Shown: one piece after another, positions 9,501 through 18,760 of the stretch
Position numbering within the stretch: the first letter of the stretch is position 1
How the letters are laid out: each line of letters begins with the position of its first letter
NCBI RefSeq assembly: GCF_004959855.1
Contig: NZ_SPNT01000002.1
Coordinates: forward strand, 558,001-622,000
DNA: 64,000 bases
DNA from: Nitratireductor sp. XY-223
GTDB taxonomy: Bacteria > Pseudomonadota > Alphaproteobacteria > Rhizobiales > Rhizobiaceae
Reading direction: 5' to 3'
The notes under the pieces: generated by a model
Seen by the model: the letters and a program-made list of their open reading frames with translations, nothing else
Databases searched by the model: none
Told to the model about the DNA's origin: nothing
Position numbers and translations under genes: made by a program

Positions 9501-11324
9501 CGCCTCGTTGCGGCCTTCGACCACCGCGACATCTTCATTGATCCGAACCCTGACAGCAAAACATCCTTCGCCGAGCGCAAGCGTCTCTTTGCCCTCGGCC
9601 GCTCGAGCTGGCAGGACTACGACAAGTCGATCCTGTCGGCCGGCGGCATGATCATCTCGCGCACCGAGAAATCGGTCAAACTCAGCAAACAGGCAGCGGC
9701 CGCGATCGGCCTGTCAGCCACCGTCGCCACGCCGTTCGAGATCATCACCGCGATCCTGAAAGCCGATGTCGACCTGCTCTGGTTCGGCGGCATCGGAACC
9801 TATGTGAAGGCCGCCGGCGAGAGCGATGCGGAAGTCGGCGACCGCACGAACGACCCGGTGCGCATCGTTGCCAGCGAGGTGGGCGCCAAGGTCATCGGCG
9901 AAGGCGCCAATCTCGGCGTGACGCAGCGCGGCCGCATCGAGTTCAACCTCAATGGCGGGCGCTGCAATTCGGACGCCATCGACAATTCGGCCGGCGTGAA
10001 CTCCTCCGACCTCGAGGTCAACATCAAGATCGCGCTGTCGGCCGCGATGCGCGCGCAGCGGTTGTCACTGGCCAATCGCAACAAGCTGCTGATTTCGATG
10101 ACCGACGAAGTGGCGTCGCTTGTGCTGCGCAACAACTACCTGCAGACACTGGCCATTTCCCTCGTCGAGCGGCGCAGTGCCCGGGCAACCGGAGACCTGG
10201 TGCGGCTGATGAACAAGCTGGAGAGCGAGGGTCAACTGGACAGGCACGTGGAGACGCTGCCCGACAACCAGACGCTGGCCGAGCGCGTGGCCGCCGGAAA
10301 GCCGCTGACGCGGGCCGAAATCGGGGTGCTGCTTTCCTACGCGAAGATCGTGCTCTTTGAGGATCTGACAAAGAGCCTCCTGCTGGACGATCCCTATTTC
10401 GATTCCGAACTGCTCGGCTATTTCCCCGAACGCATGCACAAGGCCCATGCCGGCGACATCCGCGAGCACCGGCTGCGGCGCGAAATCATCGGCACGGTGC
10501 TGGCCAATGACGCCATCAACCGCGGCAGCCCGGTATTCATCAACCGTCTGGTGGATGCGACGGGCATGCTGCCCTCCGACATTGTCAAATGCTACGTGAT
10601 GGTGCGCGACGGTCTCAACCTCCCGGCGCTCTACGACGCGATCGACGGGCTGGACAACAAGGTCCCCGGAGAAATCCAGAACGAGCTCTACGCCGGGGTC
10701 GGCCATGTCATCCAGATGGTTTCCCGCTGGGCCCTGAAGACGGGGATCAATTCCGAACCGCTGGCGCCGACCATCAAGGCGATGCGGGCCGCCGCCGAGG
10801 CGCTCGAAGACGTGCTGCCGTCGCTGGTGCCCGGTAATATGCGGGAGGAAACGGAGCGCTGGTACGAGCGGGCCGTCAGCCACGGCGTGCCGAAGAAACT
10901 CGCCCGGCAACTGTCGCAGATGCCGAGCCTGGCGCTGATCCCGGAAATCATGAAGATCGCGTCGGCCGCCAAGGCGGACCTGAAAAAGACGGCCAAGACC
11001 TTCTTCGATGTCACCGAACTGTTCCGCATCGGCCGGATGGACCTGGCGGCCCACCAGGCGACCGTCTCCGATCACTACGAGGCGCTGGCAATCGCCCGCA
11101 GCCTCGACGAGATCTCGGCGGCGCGGCGCCTGATCACGACGACGGCGCTGGAGAAATTCGGCAAGGACAAGGAGCCGGTGGCCGCCTGGCACGCGGCGGA
11201 CCAGACCCGCATCGACCGCGGCCACGCGCGGATCGGCGAGATGATAGAGGGCGGCGAGATCAACATCGCGCGGCTGACGGTCGCCGCCGGCATGCTGGGC
11301 GACATCGCGCGGGGCAGGAACTGA
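6525..11324 (+). CDS. NAD-dependent glutamate dehydrogenase, large (180-kDa) type
   Basis: This 1599-residue protein has the normal length of the L_180 class of NAD-specific glutamate dehydrogenase, which converts glutamate to 2-oxoglutarate plus ammonium. The long N-terminal half (about residues 1-700, including DKNMPFIFDSVMGE) carries the ACT-like regulatory regions. The catalytic core contains GPIARGGLRWSDRAQDYRTE (near residue 800) and the lysine-rich VPVGSKGGFYPK. The NAD-binding region is at VVGVGDMSGDVFGNGML (near 970). A helical C-terminal region follows. The start is ATG 6525 behind AGGGGGAG. It likely serves glutamate catabolism and nitrogen balance. It is followed 28 bases later by an MFS gene on the same strand. 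Confidence 0.97.
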   Translation: MGTRRHPKRDKQIARIAEILSQKKQDYIEPDYLFGHVSADDVLLYRPESLAAACVHARKQLDEWNGKDTRIDVGPVEGVDLAGRSLTVITLIDKNMPFIFDSVMGEVSHAHRDICLAAHPILKLKRAPDGAIREIAPAAGGTAEDDWQKISVVQIHLPRLSAEAIKLLKANLLKVFDQVHRAVADWASMLERLDKIVVELQNAGGSQHLAEREEALAFLEWLRDDNFTFLGMREYHFRGTGRDATVERAEATGLGILSDPNVRVLRRGRDPVTTTPELLAFLQGPDALIVTKANVRSLVHRRTYMDYVGVKRYDESGRVTGELRIVGLFTSTAYTRSVQRIPLLRSKAYAVVESFGFDSESHSGKVLLNALESYPRDELFQIDVPMLAGFCEQIIELSDRPRVRVLPRIDRFDRFVSVLVYVPRDQYDTDARGRIGAYLKDVFDARLSAYYPAFPEGGVARVHFVLGRSGGRTPRVSQEVLENTVRRIVTRWEDQFSTLAGVDALALHTSDAYRDNFTPEEAVEDLPSFLQCDEDIPICIDFYQRDGEASENLSLKIFHLDAPVALSRRVPLLENLGFNVISEQTFEVAVGVDVTQTRKVVLHNMELVHRDAMPVDLARLVDLLDEAFLATWFGRIDNDSFNRLVINAGLTAREVKVLRAYARYLRQAGITYSQGYIAGTLNRYPEIAAEIFGLFRTRFDPSLKARAAAKEFEAIIDRIETALARVPSLDDDRIFRRFINVIASTLRTNYYQKTRDGGVHDALAFKLDPRALDGIPDPRPYREIFVYGSDVEGVHLRFGPIARGGLRWSDRAQDYRTEVLGLVKAQQVKNAVIVPVGSKGGFYPKNLPTSGTRDDIFNAGREAYKIFISTLLSVTDNIVDGKVVSPKNTLCHDGDDPYFVVAADKGTATFSDTANAISQEHHFWLDDAFASGGSDGYDHKKMGITARGAWEAVERHFREMDIDIQKTEFTVVGVGDMSGDVFGNGMLLSPVIRLVAAFDHRDIFIDPNPDSKTSFAERKRLFALGRSSWQDYDKSILSAGGMIISRTEKSVKLSKQAAAAIGLSATVATPFEIITAILKADVDLLWFGGIGTYVKAAGESDAEVGDRTNDPVRIVASEVGAKVIGEGANLGVTQRGRIEFNLNGGRCNSDAIDNSAGVNSSDLEVNIKIALSAAMRAQRLSLANRNKLLISMTDEVASLVLRNNYLQTLAISLVERRSARATGDLVRLMNKLESEGQLDRHVETLPDNQTLAERVAAGKPLTRAEIGVLLSYAKIVLFEDLTKSLLLDDPYFDSELLGYFPERMHKAHAGDIREHRLRREIIGTVLANDAINRGSPVFINRLVDATGMLPSDIVKCYVMVRDGLNLPALYDAIDGLDNKVPGEIQNELYAGVGHVIQMVSRWALKTGINSEPLAPTIKAMRAAAEALEDVLPSLVPGNMREETERWYERAVSHGVPKKLARQLSQMPSLALIPEIMKIASAAKADLKKTAKTFFDVTELFRIGRMDLAAHQATVSDHYEALAIARSLDEISAARRLITTTALEKFGKDKEPVAAWHAADQTRIDRGHARIGEMIEGGEINIARLTVAAGMLGDIARGRN

Positions 11325-11352
11325 CACCCGGGGGTCCCGGACAGGAGCGGAT

Positions 11353-12720
11353 ATGAGCGAGGCTGCGCAGCCGACGGCACAAACCGACCGCAAGGGCATT
11401 TACGGCTGGATGATGTTCGACTGGGCCACCCAGCCCTTCCACACGCTGATCATCACCTTCGTGTTCGCGCCGTATTTTACTTCGCATGTCGCATCGACAC
11501 CCGTGAAGGGGCAGGAAATCTGGGGCTACGCCACCGGTCTCGGCGGACTGGCCATTGCATTGCTGGCACCGGTTCTCGGCGCCATCGCCGACAGCACCGG
11601 ACCGCGAAAACCGTGGATCGTGTTCTTCTCGATCGTCGGCGTCGTCGGCTGCTGGCTGTTGTGGTACGCGGTGCCGGAAACCGACGCCGTGACGATTGCC
11701 GTCATCGGCGTGGTCCTGGGCCTGATCGGCATGGAATTCGCGGCCGTCTTCAACAACGCGATGATGCCCGACCTGGTGCCGCGCTCGCATCTCGGCCGGC
11801 TGTCCGGTTCGGCCTGGGCGCTGGGTTACATCGGAGGAATAATATCGCTTGTCCTGGTCCTCGGTTTCATGTCCGCCACGCCTGAAAGCGGAATGACGCT
11901 GTTCGGCCTGACACCCATTTTGGGGCTCGACCCGGCCACCTATCAGGGGGACCGCGCGTCCGGGCCGCTGACCTCGCTGTGGTACGTGATATTCGTCCTG
12001 CCGATGTTCCTGTTCACGCCGGACGCCCACCGCAGAATGTCCCACAGCGGCGCCGTCATGCGCGGTCTGCGCGAGCTTGGCGATACGCTACGCAAGCTGC
12101 CGGCGCAGAAGAGTTACTTCAGTTACCTTGTTTCCAGCATGCTCTACCGTGACGGGCTGAACGCGCTGTATGCCTTCGGCGGCATCTATGCGGCGGGGGT
12201 TCTCGGCTGGTCGATCATCCAGATCGGCGTCTTCGGCATCCTTGCAGCGGCGACCGGGGTTTTCGGCGGCTGGCTCGGCGGCAAGGCCGATGACCGCTAC
12301 GGGCCCAAGGCGGTGGTCTCCACCGGAATTGTCATCCTGACCCTTTGCTGCCTGGTGATCGTCTCGACGTCCAAGACCGAGGTGTTCTTTATACCCGTTG
12401 GCGACACCGATGTTCCCTCATCACTGCCAACCATCGTCTTTTACGTCGCGGGTTGCCTGATCGGTGCCGCCGGTGCGGCGCTTCAGGCTGCGTCGAGGAC
12501 GCTCCTTGTCGACCAGGTCGAACCGGACCGGGTGACCGAAGCGTTCGGGCTCTATGCGTTGTCCGGAAAGGCGACGACTTTCGTCGGTCCGCTGCTGATC
12601 GCACAGGCCACCGGACTGTTCGACAGCCAGCGTATCGGTGTGACACCGGTGATCGCATTGTTCGTGGCCGGTATCGTCCTGCTGCCCTTCGTGCGCAGCG
12701 CGCATTCGAAGCCCGCCTAG
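11353..12720 (+). CDS. MFS transporter, UMF1 / Atg22-like family
   Basis: A 455-residue polytopic membrane protein with about 12 transmembrane segments. The N-terminal GWMMFDWATQPFHTLIITFVFAPYF is characteristic of the UMF1 (Atg22-like) family of the major facilitator superfamily. Other visible features are LLAPVLGAIADSTGPRKPW (the MFS loop 2-3 motif) and GGWLGGKADDRYGPK. The ATG at 11353 follows ACAGGAGCG. Eukaryotic Atg22 exports amino acids from vacuoles; bacterial members are mostly uncharacterised. Its position just after the glutamate dehydrogenase gene makes amino-acid transport plausible but unproven. Confidence 0.9.
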   Translation: MSEAAQPTAQTDRKGIYGWMMFDWATQPFHTLIITFVFAPYFTSHVASTPVKGQEIWGYATGLGGLAIALLAPVLGAIADSTGPRKPWIVFFSIVGVVGCWLLWYAVPETDAVTIAVIGVVLGLIGMEFAAVFNNAMMPDLVPRSHLGRLSGSAWALGYIGGIISLVLVLGFMSATPESGMTLFGLTPILGLDPATYQGDRASGPLTSLWYVIFVLPMFLFTPDAHRRMSHSGAVMRGLRELGDTLRKLPAQKSYFSYLVSSMLYRDGLNALYAFGGIYAAGVLGWSIIQIGVFGILAAATGVFGGWLGGKADDRYGPKAVVSTGIVILTLCCLVIVSTSKTEVFFIPVGDTDVPSSLPTIVFYVAGCLIGAAGAALQAASRTLLVDQVEPDRVTEAFGLYALSGKATTFVGPLLIAQATGLFDSQRIGVTPVIALFVAGIVLLPFVRSAHSKPA

Positions 12721-12796
12721 ACAGGGCCGGCCCGCCGCTTCGTGCCATTCGCGGCAATCGGGCGTAGACTGTTCTTCCAATCGAAGGGAGAGCAGC

Positions 12797-13003
12797 ATGG
12801 ACGACGCGGTCTACAAGCACATCAACATCGTCGGGACCTCCACGCAGAGCGTCGAGGGCGCGATCGAGGGCGCCGTCGCCAAGGCGGCGGAAACGGTCAA
12901 GAATATCAGCTGGTTCGAGGTCGTCGACATTCGCGGCCATATCGAAAACGGCAAGGTCAGGCACTACCAGGTCGGCGTCAAGCTCGGCTTCCGGCTGGAC
13001 TGA
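12797..13003 (+). CDS. Dodecin family flavin-binding protein
   Basis: A complete 68-residue dodecin. Dodecins assemble into hollow 12-mers that bind FMN, riboflavin or CoA and buffer free flavin. Family landmarks are VYKHINIVGTSTQSVEGAI at the start, the central NISWFEVVDIRGHIE (the W is the flavin-stacking position) and the final YQVGVKLGFRLD. ATG 12797 is preceded by GAAGGGAGAG. It is convergent with purH, with 15 bases between the two coding regions. Confidence 0.93.
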   Translation: MDDAVYKHINIVGTSTQSVEGAIEGAVAKAAETVKNISWFEVVDIRGHIENGKVRHYQVGVKLGFRLD

Positions 13004-13018
13004 GCAGCGGCGCCGGCA

Positions 13019-14635
13019 CTAGTGCCTGAAATGGCGCATGCCGGTCAGGACCATGGCGATGCCGGCCTCGTTGGCGGCCTTGATGACCTCGTCGTCGCGC
13101 ATCGAGCCGCCCGGCTGGATGACGGAAGTCGCGCCCGCCTCGATCGCCGACATCAGGCCGTCGGCGAAGGGAAAGAAGGCGTCGGACGCGACGGCGGAGC
13201 CTTTTGTCAGCGGCTCTGAAAGCCCTTGCGCATCGGCGGCATCCTGCGCCTTGCGGGCGGCGATGCGGGCCGAATCCACCCGGCTCATCTGGCCGGCGCC
13301 GATGCCGACGGTGGCGCCGTCCCTGACATAGACGATGGCGTTTGACTTGACGTGCTTGGCGACGCGGAACGCGAATTTAAGGTCATCCAGCTCGGACGCC
13401 GACGGCGCCCGTTCGGTCACCACCTTCAGGTCGAGATCGTCGACGACGCCGTTGTCGCGCGACTGCACCAGCAGGCCGCCGGAAACCGTCTTGGCCGACA
13501 GCCCCGCGGCGCGCGGGTCCGGCAGGCCGCCGGTGGTCAGAAGCCGCAGGTTCTTCTTCGCTCCGATGATCGCCTTCGCCTCGTCGGTGACATCCGGCGC
13601 GATGATGACCTCGGTGAAAACCTTGACGACCTCATGCGCCGCAGCCGCGTCGAGCATGCCGTTGAAGGCGACGATGCCGCCGAAGGCCGACACCGGATCG
13701 CAGGCGAGCGCCTTCCGATAGGCGCCGGAGAGGTCGTCGCCGATGCCGACACCGCAGGGATTGGCATGTTTGATGATGGCGCAGGCGGCGCCCCTGTCCG
13801 GGGCGAACTCGGCGACGAGCTCGAAGGCGGCGTCCGTGTCGTTGATGTTGTTATAGGAGAGCTGCTTGCCCTGGTGCAGCGTGGCGGTGGCGACACCCGG
13901 CCGGTTTTCGCCGGTCACGTAGAAACCCGCCGTCTGGTGCGGGTTCTCGCCGTAGCGCATGACGTCCCCGAGGGCGCCCGCGACGGCGCGGTGGCGCGGA
14001 TGCTCAACGGATAGTTCGTCGGCAAACCAGTTCGAGATCGCCGCATCGTAAGCGGCGGTGCGGGCGTAGGCTCTTGCGGCCTGCTGCTGGCGGAACGCAT
14101 AGGATACGGCGCCGTTCCGCGCTTCGAGTTCACCGACCAGCCCGTCATAGTCCGCCGGGTCGGTGATCACCGTGACATAGGCATGGTTCTTGGCCGCCGC
14201 GCGGATCATGGCCGGGCCGCCGATGTCGATATTCTCGACCGTTGTCGGGTAATCGCCGCCGGCCGCCCGGACCGCCTCGAACGGATAGAGGTTGATGACG
14301 GCGATATCGATCGCAGCGATGGCGTTTTCCCGCATCGCCGCGGCGTGGTCGTCATCGTCGCGGATGGCCAGCAGGCCGCCATGCACCGACGGGTGCAGCG
14401 TCTTGACGCGCCCGTCCATGATTTCCGGAAAGCCGGTGAGTTCCGAAACGTCGCGCACCGCAATCCCGGCCTGCGCTATGGCGGCTGCCGTCCCGCCGGT
14501 CGAGATCAGCTCGATGCCGCGCGCCGCCAGTGCCGCGGCGAATTCGACAAGGCCGGTTTTGTCGGAGACCGACAACAAAGCACGTTTCGGCGTGACCAGT
14601 TCGGGCGCGGGGATTTTCTTGGAGGCAACGGCCAT
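13019..14635 (-). CDS. purH: Bifunctional AICAR formyltransferase / IMP cyclohydrolase
   Basis: This 538-residue PurH catalyses the last two steps of de novo IMP synthesis. The N-terminal cyclohydrolase (MGS-like) domain shows [14 protein letters not shown] and the Thr-rich STGGTAAAI. The C-terminal transformylase domain contains [13 protein letters not shown] with the catalytic Lys-His pair. The frame is open 70 codons further upstream, but ATG 14635 ([14 protein letters not shown]) is the start that fits the family, with GGAGC just before it on the minus strand. In related genomes I recall purH following rsmB and a heparinase-like gene; here 2.3 kb of other genes lie between. Confidence 0.97.
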   Translation of the reverse strand: MAVASKKIPAPELVTPKRALLSVSDKTGLVEFAAALAARGIELISTGGTAAAIAQAGIAVRDVSELTGFPEIMDGRVKTLHPSVHGGLLAIRDDDDHAAAMRENAIAAIDIAVINLYPFEAVRAAGGDYPTTVENIDIGGPAMIRAAAKNHAYVTVITDPADYDGLVGELEARNGAVSYAFRQQQAARAYARTAAYDAAISNWFADELSVEHPRHRAVAGALGDVMRYGENPHQTAGFYVTGENRPGVATATLHQGKQLSYNNINDTDAAFELVAEFAPDRGAACAIIKHANPCGVGIGDDLSGAYRKALACDPVSAFGGIVAFNGMLDAAAAHEVVKVFTEVIIAPDVTDEAKAIIGAKKNLRLLTTGGLPDPRAAGLSAKTVSGGLLVQSRDNGVVDDLDLKVVTERAPSASELDDLKFAFRVAKHVKSNAIVYVRDGATVGIGAGQMSRVDSARIAARKAQDAADAQGLSEPLTKGSAVASDAFFPFADGLMSAIEAGATSVIQPGGSMRDDEVIKAANEAGIAMVLTGMRHFRH

Positions 14636-14768
14636 TGCGGGCTCCTGGGCAGTCGGAAATACGCGACAGTGCGCACCGTCGGGCGGGCGTCCTGTCGTGG
14701 GGTGCGGAAACTGCCGTCCGCCTAGCACAACGGCGCTGAAGATAAAACAGCGAAGCGCCGAATGGGCG

Positions 14769-15803
14769 TCACGAAAGCGCTTTGCCCTGCTTGTACATCC
14801 GGCGGTACTGGTTGGGAGACTGGCCGGTCCAGCGCTTGAACGCACGGGAAAAAGCGGAAGGCTCGGAAAAACCGACCAGATAGGCGGTCTCGTTGACGGA
14901 GGCCGACTGTCCCTCGAGATAGAGTCTTGCGATCCGCTGGCGTAGATCGTCGAGCACCTGCGAAAAGGAGGTTCCTTCCTCCTTCAGCCTGCGGAAGAGC
15001 GTCTGACGGCTGAAGCCCAGTTCGGCGGCGATCGCATCGGCGTTGACTTCGCCGCGATGCAGCACCGGCAGCAGCAGGCTTTCTATCTGCCCCTTGAGGT
15101 CGCGTGTGGCGTCCAGTTCCCGCAGCAGCGCATCGGCGTGCCGGGTCAGCAGGCCGAAGACATAGCGCGGGTTCTGGGCAACCTTCCAATCGGCGATTTG
15201 GGGATGGAGTTCGAGGGCGTTCCATTCGGCGCCGAAGTGGACCGGGCACTGAAATATGCGCTCGTATTCCGCCCCATAGGCCGGGCGCGGGTGGGTTACA
15301 TACACGGAGAGCACATGGGGTCGCGGCAAAAAACGCCGCGGCCCGCAGACCAGGCTGACGAAAGCCGCTTCCGTGAGCTCCGGGACGGTATCGGGATCCC
15401 GTCGCCGGTCGACCATGTACAGCCTGCCGCCCCTGTTCACGAGTTCAAACCGGGGCCCGTCGGCGACATTCTCGACTTCCGCCGCCAGGCGCCCGTAGCG
15501 CTGCAGCTGCAGGAACGCTTCGCCCATCGTGGCGGATGCTTCCATGATGAGCCCGACGATGGAGACCTGCGCCATGCCGACCTGTTCGGCGAAGTGCAAC
15601 GCCAGGGCGGGATCGCCGGTCAGGGACTGGGCTGCCCGCATGAGGCCGACATAGCGCTGCAGCGGCAGCCTTTTGTCGGGGTCGTGCAGCGCGCCGGGAT
15701 CGATGTCCGCGCGCATGGCAAGGGTCGCGGGATCCGCACCGTTGCGCGCGGCAAATGCCATGAGGCCGGCGACAAGGCCGGCTGAAACCGTCGGCTGAAC
15801 CAA
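14769..15803 (-). CDS. AraC family transcriptional regulator
   Basis: A 344-residue regulator. Residues 1-210 resemble the arabinose-binding-like N-terminal domain of the OruR/ArgR-type AraC subgroup ([29 protein letters not shown]). The C-terminal 110 residues carry two helix-turn-helix motifs, seen in [22 protein letters not shown] and [24 protein letters not shown]. It is divergent from the oxidoreductase at 15992 with a 188-base gap, which suggests it controls that gene. Regulators of this subgroup respond to amino acids, betaines or fatty-acid-like molecules. The effector is unknown. Confidence 0.92.
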   Translation of the reverse strand: MVQPTVSAGLVAGLMAFAARNGADPATLAMRADIDPGALHDPDKRLPLQRYVGLMRAAQSLTGDPALALHFAEQVGMAQVSIVGLIMEASATMGEAFLQLQRYGRLAAEVENVADGPRFELVNRGGRLYMVDRRRDPDTVPELTEAAFVSLVCGPRRFLPRPHVLSVYVTHPRPAYGAEYERIFQCPVHFGAEWNALELHPQIADWKVAQNPRYVFGLLTRHADALLRELDATRDLKGQIESLLLPVLHRGEVNADAIAAELGFSRQTLFRRLKEEGTSFSQVLDDLRQRIARLYLEGQSASVNETAYLVGFSEPSAFSRAFKRWTGQSPNQYRRMYKQGKALS

Positions 15804-15991
15804 ATCCGTTTCCTGTTACGTTCGGTCATGTTCGTGCGACGAACGATCATGGCCGGCTATCTGATGGTAAAATATTGAGTGGAAGCGGAAATTTCCACAA
15901 ATCAATGGTTCCGGACGGAACGGGCATCAAGAAGGATAATGACAGGAATGCAGATGCGGATACCAAACACACCAGAATCGCGGGCCGACCA

Positions 15992-16915
15992 ATGAAGGCG
16001 GTCGTTTGCAGGAAATACGGGCCGCCGGAGGTTCTCAGCCTGGCGGAGCTTGAAAAACCGGCCCCGGGGAAGGGGCAGGTATGCGTTAAAATCGTCGCAA
16101 CGGCGGTTACCGCCAGCGACTGCAGGGTGCGTGCCTTCAGGTTTCCCATGTGGCACCCGATGATCCTGATGTTCAGACTGATTATCGGCGTTACCGGGCC
16201 GAGACGGCCCATTCTGGGTCTCGTGTTGGCCGGTGAAGTCGAATCAGTCGGCGAGGACGTTACGAAATTCAAACCGGGAGATCAGGTCTACGGCATGACC
16301 GGTGCGGATTTCGGAACCTATGCCGAATTCAAATGCCTGCCGGAAAACGCCTGTCTGGTAAAGAAACCTTCTTTCATGAGCTATGAGGAAGCAGCGGCCG
16401 TTACCTATGGCGGCCTCTTAGCCGGCTACTGTCTGGAAAAAGGCGAAATTCACAGGCGGAAGAAAGTGCTGATCTATGGTGCTTCGGGTGCTATCGGAAC
16501 AGCCGCTGTTCAACTTGCCAAGCAAACCGGAGCGGAGGTTACCGGAGTATGCAGCACCGCGAACCTCGATCTGGTCGAATCACTGGGTGCCGATATGGTG
16601 ATCGATTATACGAGGGAAGATCGTATCGACACCGGCGAGCGTTATGATTTTGTATTCGACGCGGTGGGCAAGGACAAAAGCTCAAAATTGAAAGTCAGCT
16701 GCCGCAAGGCGCTGACCCGCAGTGGCAAATACCTGTCGGTCGATGATGGCATGCTCAAATCCCGCACTGAAGACTTACACAAAATCAATGAACTGATGGA
16801 ATCGGGACGGTTCCGGGCGGTCATAGACAGGACCTACACGCTGGACCAGATTGTCGAGGCGCACTGCTATGTCGACACGGGCCGCAAGAGGGGAAATGTC
16901 GTGATCGACGTCTAA
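15992..16915 (+). CDS. NAD(P)-dependent medium-chain oxidoreductase (quinone oxidoreductase-like)
   Basis: A 307-residue zinc-independent medium-chain dehydrogenase/reductase. ATG 15992 gives the family start MKAVVCRKYGPPEVL; an open extension back to 15875 is unlikely to be translated. The nucleotide-binding motif is YGASGAIGTAAVQLAK, and the end GRKRGNVVIDV matches quinone oxidoreductase-type enzymes. No catalytic zinc ligand set is evident. The gene is visibly lower in GC than its neighbours (many AAA, GAA, TAT and ATT codons), which hints at recent acquisition. It is divergent from the AraC gene and convergent with the heparinase-like gene, and sits in the middle of an otherwise housekeeping block. 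Confidence 0.88.
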   Translation: MKAVVCRKYGPPEVLSLAELEKPAPGKGQVCVKIVATAVTASDCRVRAFRFPMWHPMILMFRLIIGVTGPRRPILGLVLAGEVESVGEDVTKFKPGDQVYGMTGADFGTYAEFKCLPENACLVKKPSFMSYEEAAAVTYGGLLAGYCLEKGEIHRRKKVLIYGASGAIGTAAVQLAKQTGAEVTGVCSTANLDLVESLGADMVIDYTREDRIDTGERYDFVFDAVGKDKSSKLKVSCRKALTRSGKYLSVDDGMLKSRTEDLHKINELMESGRFRAVIDRTYTLDQIVEAHCYVDTGRKRGNVVIDV

Positions 16916-16956
16916 TACCCGTGCACGGCCGGCAGGTGCTTGGACCTTAGCGCGCC

Positions 16957-18666
16957 TTAGCCCTTCTTGGCCTTCGGCACGGTGCGGACCATGCTCCAGC
17001 TTACCTCGGACTGCTGGGCGATGATGAAATGCAGGCAAATCTGCTGGGAGCGGCGCGGACCTGCCAGATCGGCGAAAAATATGTCATCCTCGATCTCGGC
17101 CGCCGCGTCGGGCGAGAAAAACGTCCAGATTTCACTGTCGGGTGCGGTCAGCACGATGTCGTTGTTGTTGTCACGGGAGATGGCGATCTTCGGGTGGATG
17201 TGAAAGCGGATAACGCCCGGCGTTTCTCCGTCGATCAGCAGTTTGTGGCTTGCGGATTTTGCGATGCGGTCGCGGCCGGTCACCATGTTGCCGTCGGCGC
17301 TCAACTGGATGGAACGTTCGTGGATCAGGCCGAAAAGCTCGGCATAGCCGTCATGGCGGGCGATGAATCCCTGCCGGCCGTCGGCCTCGTCGCGGCGTTC
17401 CAGGTCGACCTTTTGTGGTCCGTTCGTCATGATCGGACCGAGGAAGCTCGAACCCGAGATGGTGGCCGAGGACGTATCGTCGATGATCAGCGTCGAATGG
17501 GCCGCCGTGGCGCGGGCGAGCCGGCGGTATTCGGCGTGGTAGAAGGCCGGCGATCCGGCGTTGACGATGAAGCGGTGATGGCCGGACGACAGTTCGAATG
17601 AAAGGCATCCGGCATGCGCGGTCGCCGACAGTTCGCCGGCCGGATAGGGGCCCGTGTCGGCGATGATGACCGTATTGTGGTTGGAAAGGCGCTGATAGTT
17701 CATCTGCGGTGTCGACCGCGGCGGCTCGCCGGTCGATTCATCGTAGCGCAACACCGACAGGAGACGGTCGGCCGGCTGCGCGGTGCAGCCGTTGAACAGG
17801 GCAAGCGTGCCGTCCACATGACGGAAGAACCGCAGCGCCTGGAACATCCTGTCGATGCTGGAGACCAGCCCCTTCGGCGGGGTGTGACCGAGATTGAGAT
17901 AGGTCTGGCGCAACGGCAGCAGATCGGCAAGAAGCGTCATCGCCACCTGGGGGTTGCGCGATATGTGTCCGCCGTCCGGCAGGATCTGCTTGTCGATCTC
18001 CTGGTCGAGAAACCGGGCGGCATGGCGGATCGCCGCCGGCGTTGCCGGAAGGGCGAGCGTTGCCATGGCCAGAGCGATGCGCACGCGGAAGCGTTTCTCC
18101 CCGTCGCGCATGGCCGGCGCGATTTTCCGCAGGTAGCGGATCTGCAGCGCCAGGCTCCTGATGAAGCGGCGGTAAAATCCGCGGTCCTGTTTCTTCAGGA
18201 TAATCGGCGAATGCGAGAGCCAGGCAATGACCCGCTGCGCGGTGACATTGGCATCCCAGCCGATACCCGAATAGCGGCGTCCCCAAAGGTTGATCCAGTC
18301 CTCTGTCAGCGTGCGGGCGTCGGCAAATGACTCTTCGGTGTTTGCCGCGCGCAGGTGCCGGAGCCAGCGAAAACTGTGCAGCATTTCGTCGAAACCGAGG
18401 GACGGGCCGGTGTACAGGAAAGGCGAGTCGTTGTCGGTCTCCAGCACCCTGCCGGCGAGTGGATAACGACCCTGGTGGATTTCGTGGGCGATATAGGGAT
18501 CGGCGATCCGCAGATCCGTCGGCGCGACGACCAGTCGGTCTGGTGACGAGCCCCAAAAACGCCAGGGACTGGCGCGACCGACAGCAACCTGGCGGGAAAC
18601 CCGGCGCCAGCTTTCACGGAAATACAGTGGCAAAAACTGCCGGAAATGCAACAATACTGCTGCCAA
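16957..18666 (-). CDS. Heparinase II/III family protein
   Basis: A 569-residue protein. It has an alpha/alpha-toroid N-terminal half and a C-terminal heparinase II/III-like beta domain, seen in NHNTVIIADTGPYPAGELSATAHAGCLSFELSSG and in HSTLIIDDTSSATISG. Family enzymes are polysaccharide lyases for uronic-acid-containing glycans. The alphaproteobacterial copies next to rsmB and purH are conserved but uncharacterised, and could act on cell-envelope polysaccharide. No classical signal peptide is evident, although an N-terminal hydrophobic stretch exists. It lies 94 bases downstream of rsmB on the same strand. Confidence 0.88.
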   Translation of the reverse strand: MAAVLLHFRQFLPLYFRESWRRVSRQVAVGRASPWRFWGSSPDRLVVAPTDLRIADPYIAHEIHQGRYPLAGRVLETDNDSPFLYTGPSLGFDEMLHSFRWLRHLRAANTEESFADARTLTEDWINLWGRRYSGIGWDANVTAQRVIAWLSHSPIILKKQDRGFYRRFIRSLALQIRYLRKIAPAMRDGEKRFRVRIALAMATLALPATPAAIRHAARFLDQEIDKQILPDGGHISRNPQVAMTLLADLLPLRQTYLNLGHTPPKGLVSSIDRMFQALRFFRHVDGTLALFNGCTAQPADRLLSVLRYDESTGEPPRSTPQMNYQRLSNHNTVIIADTGPYPAGELSATAHAGCLSFELSSGHHRFIVNAGSPAFYHAEYRRLARATAAHSTLIIDDTSSATISGSSFLGPIMTNGPQKVDLERRDEADGRQGFIARHDGYAELFGLIHERSIQLSADGNMVTGRDRIAKSASHKLLIDGETPGVIRFHIHPKIAISRDNNNDIVLTAPDSEIWTFFSPDAAAEIEDDIFFADLAGPRRSQQICLHFIIAQQSEVSWSMVRTVPKAKKG

Positions 18667-18760
18667 TTCTAGTCCCCGTACACCCCATTACTGAGGCCCC
18701 TTGGCGAGACTATAACATAAGACCCAGATGACCGCAGACATAAAATTGGGGAGTTAACAA

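Noticed and set aside
13019-14845. 608-residue version of PurH
   Set aside because: The first 70 residues are low complexity and absent from PurH proteins. ATG 14635 has a proper start context.
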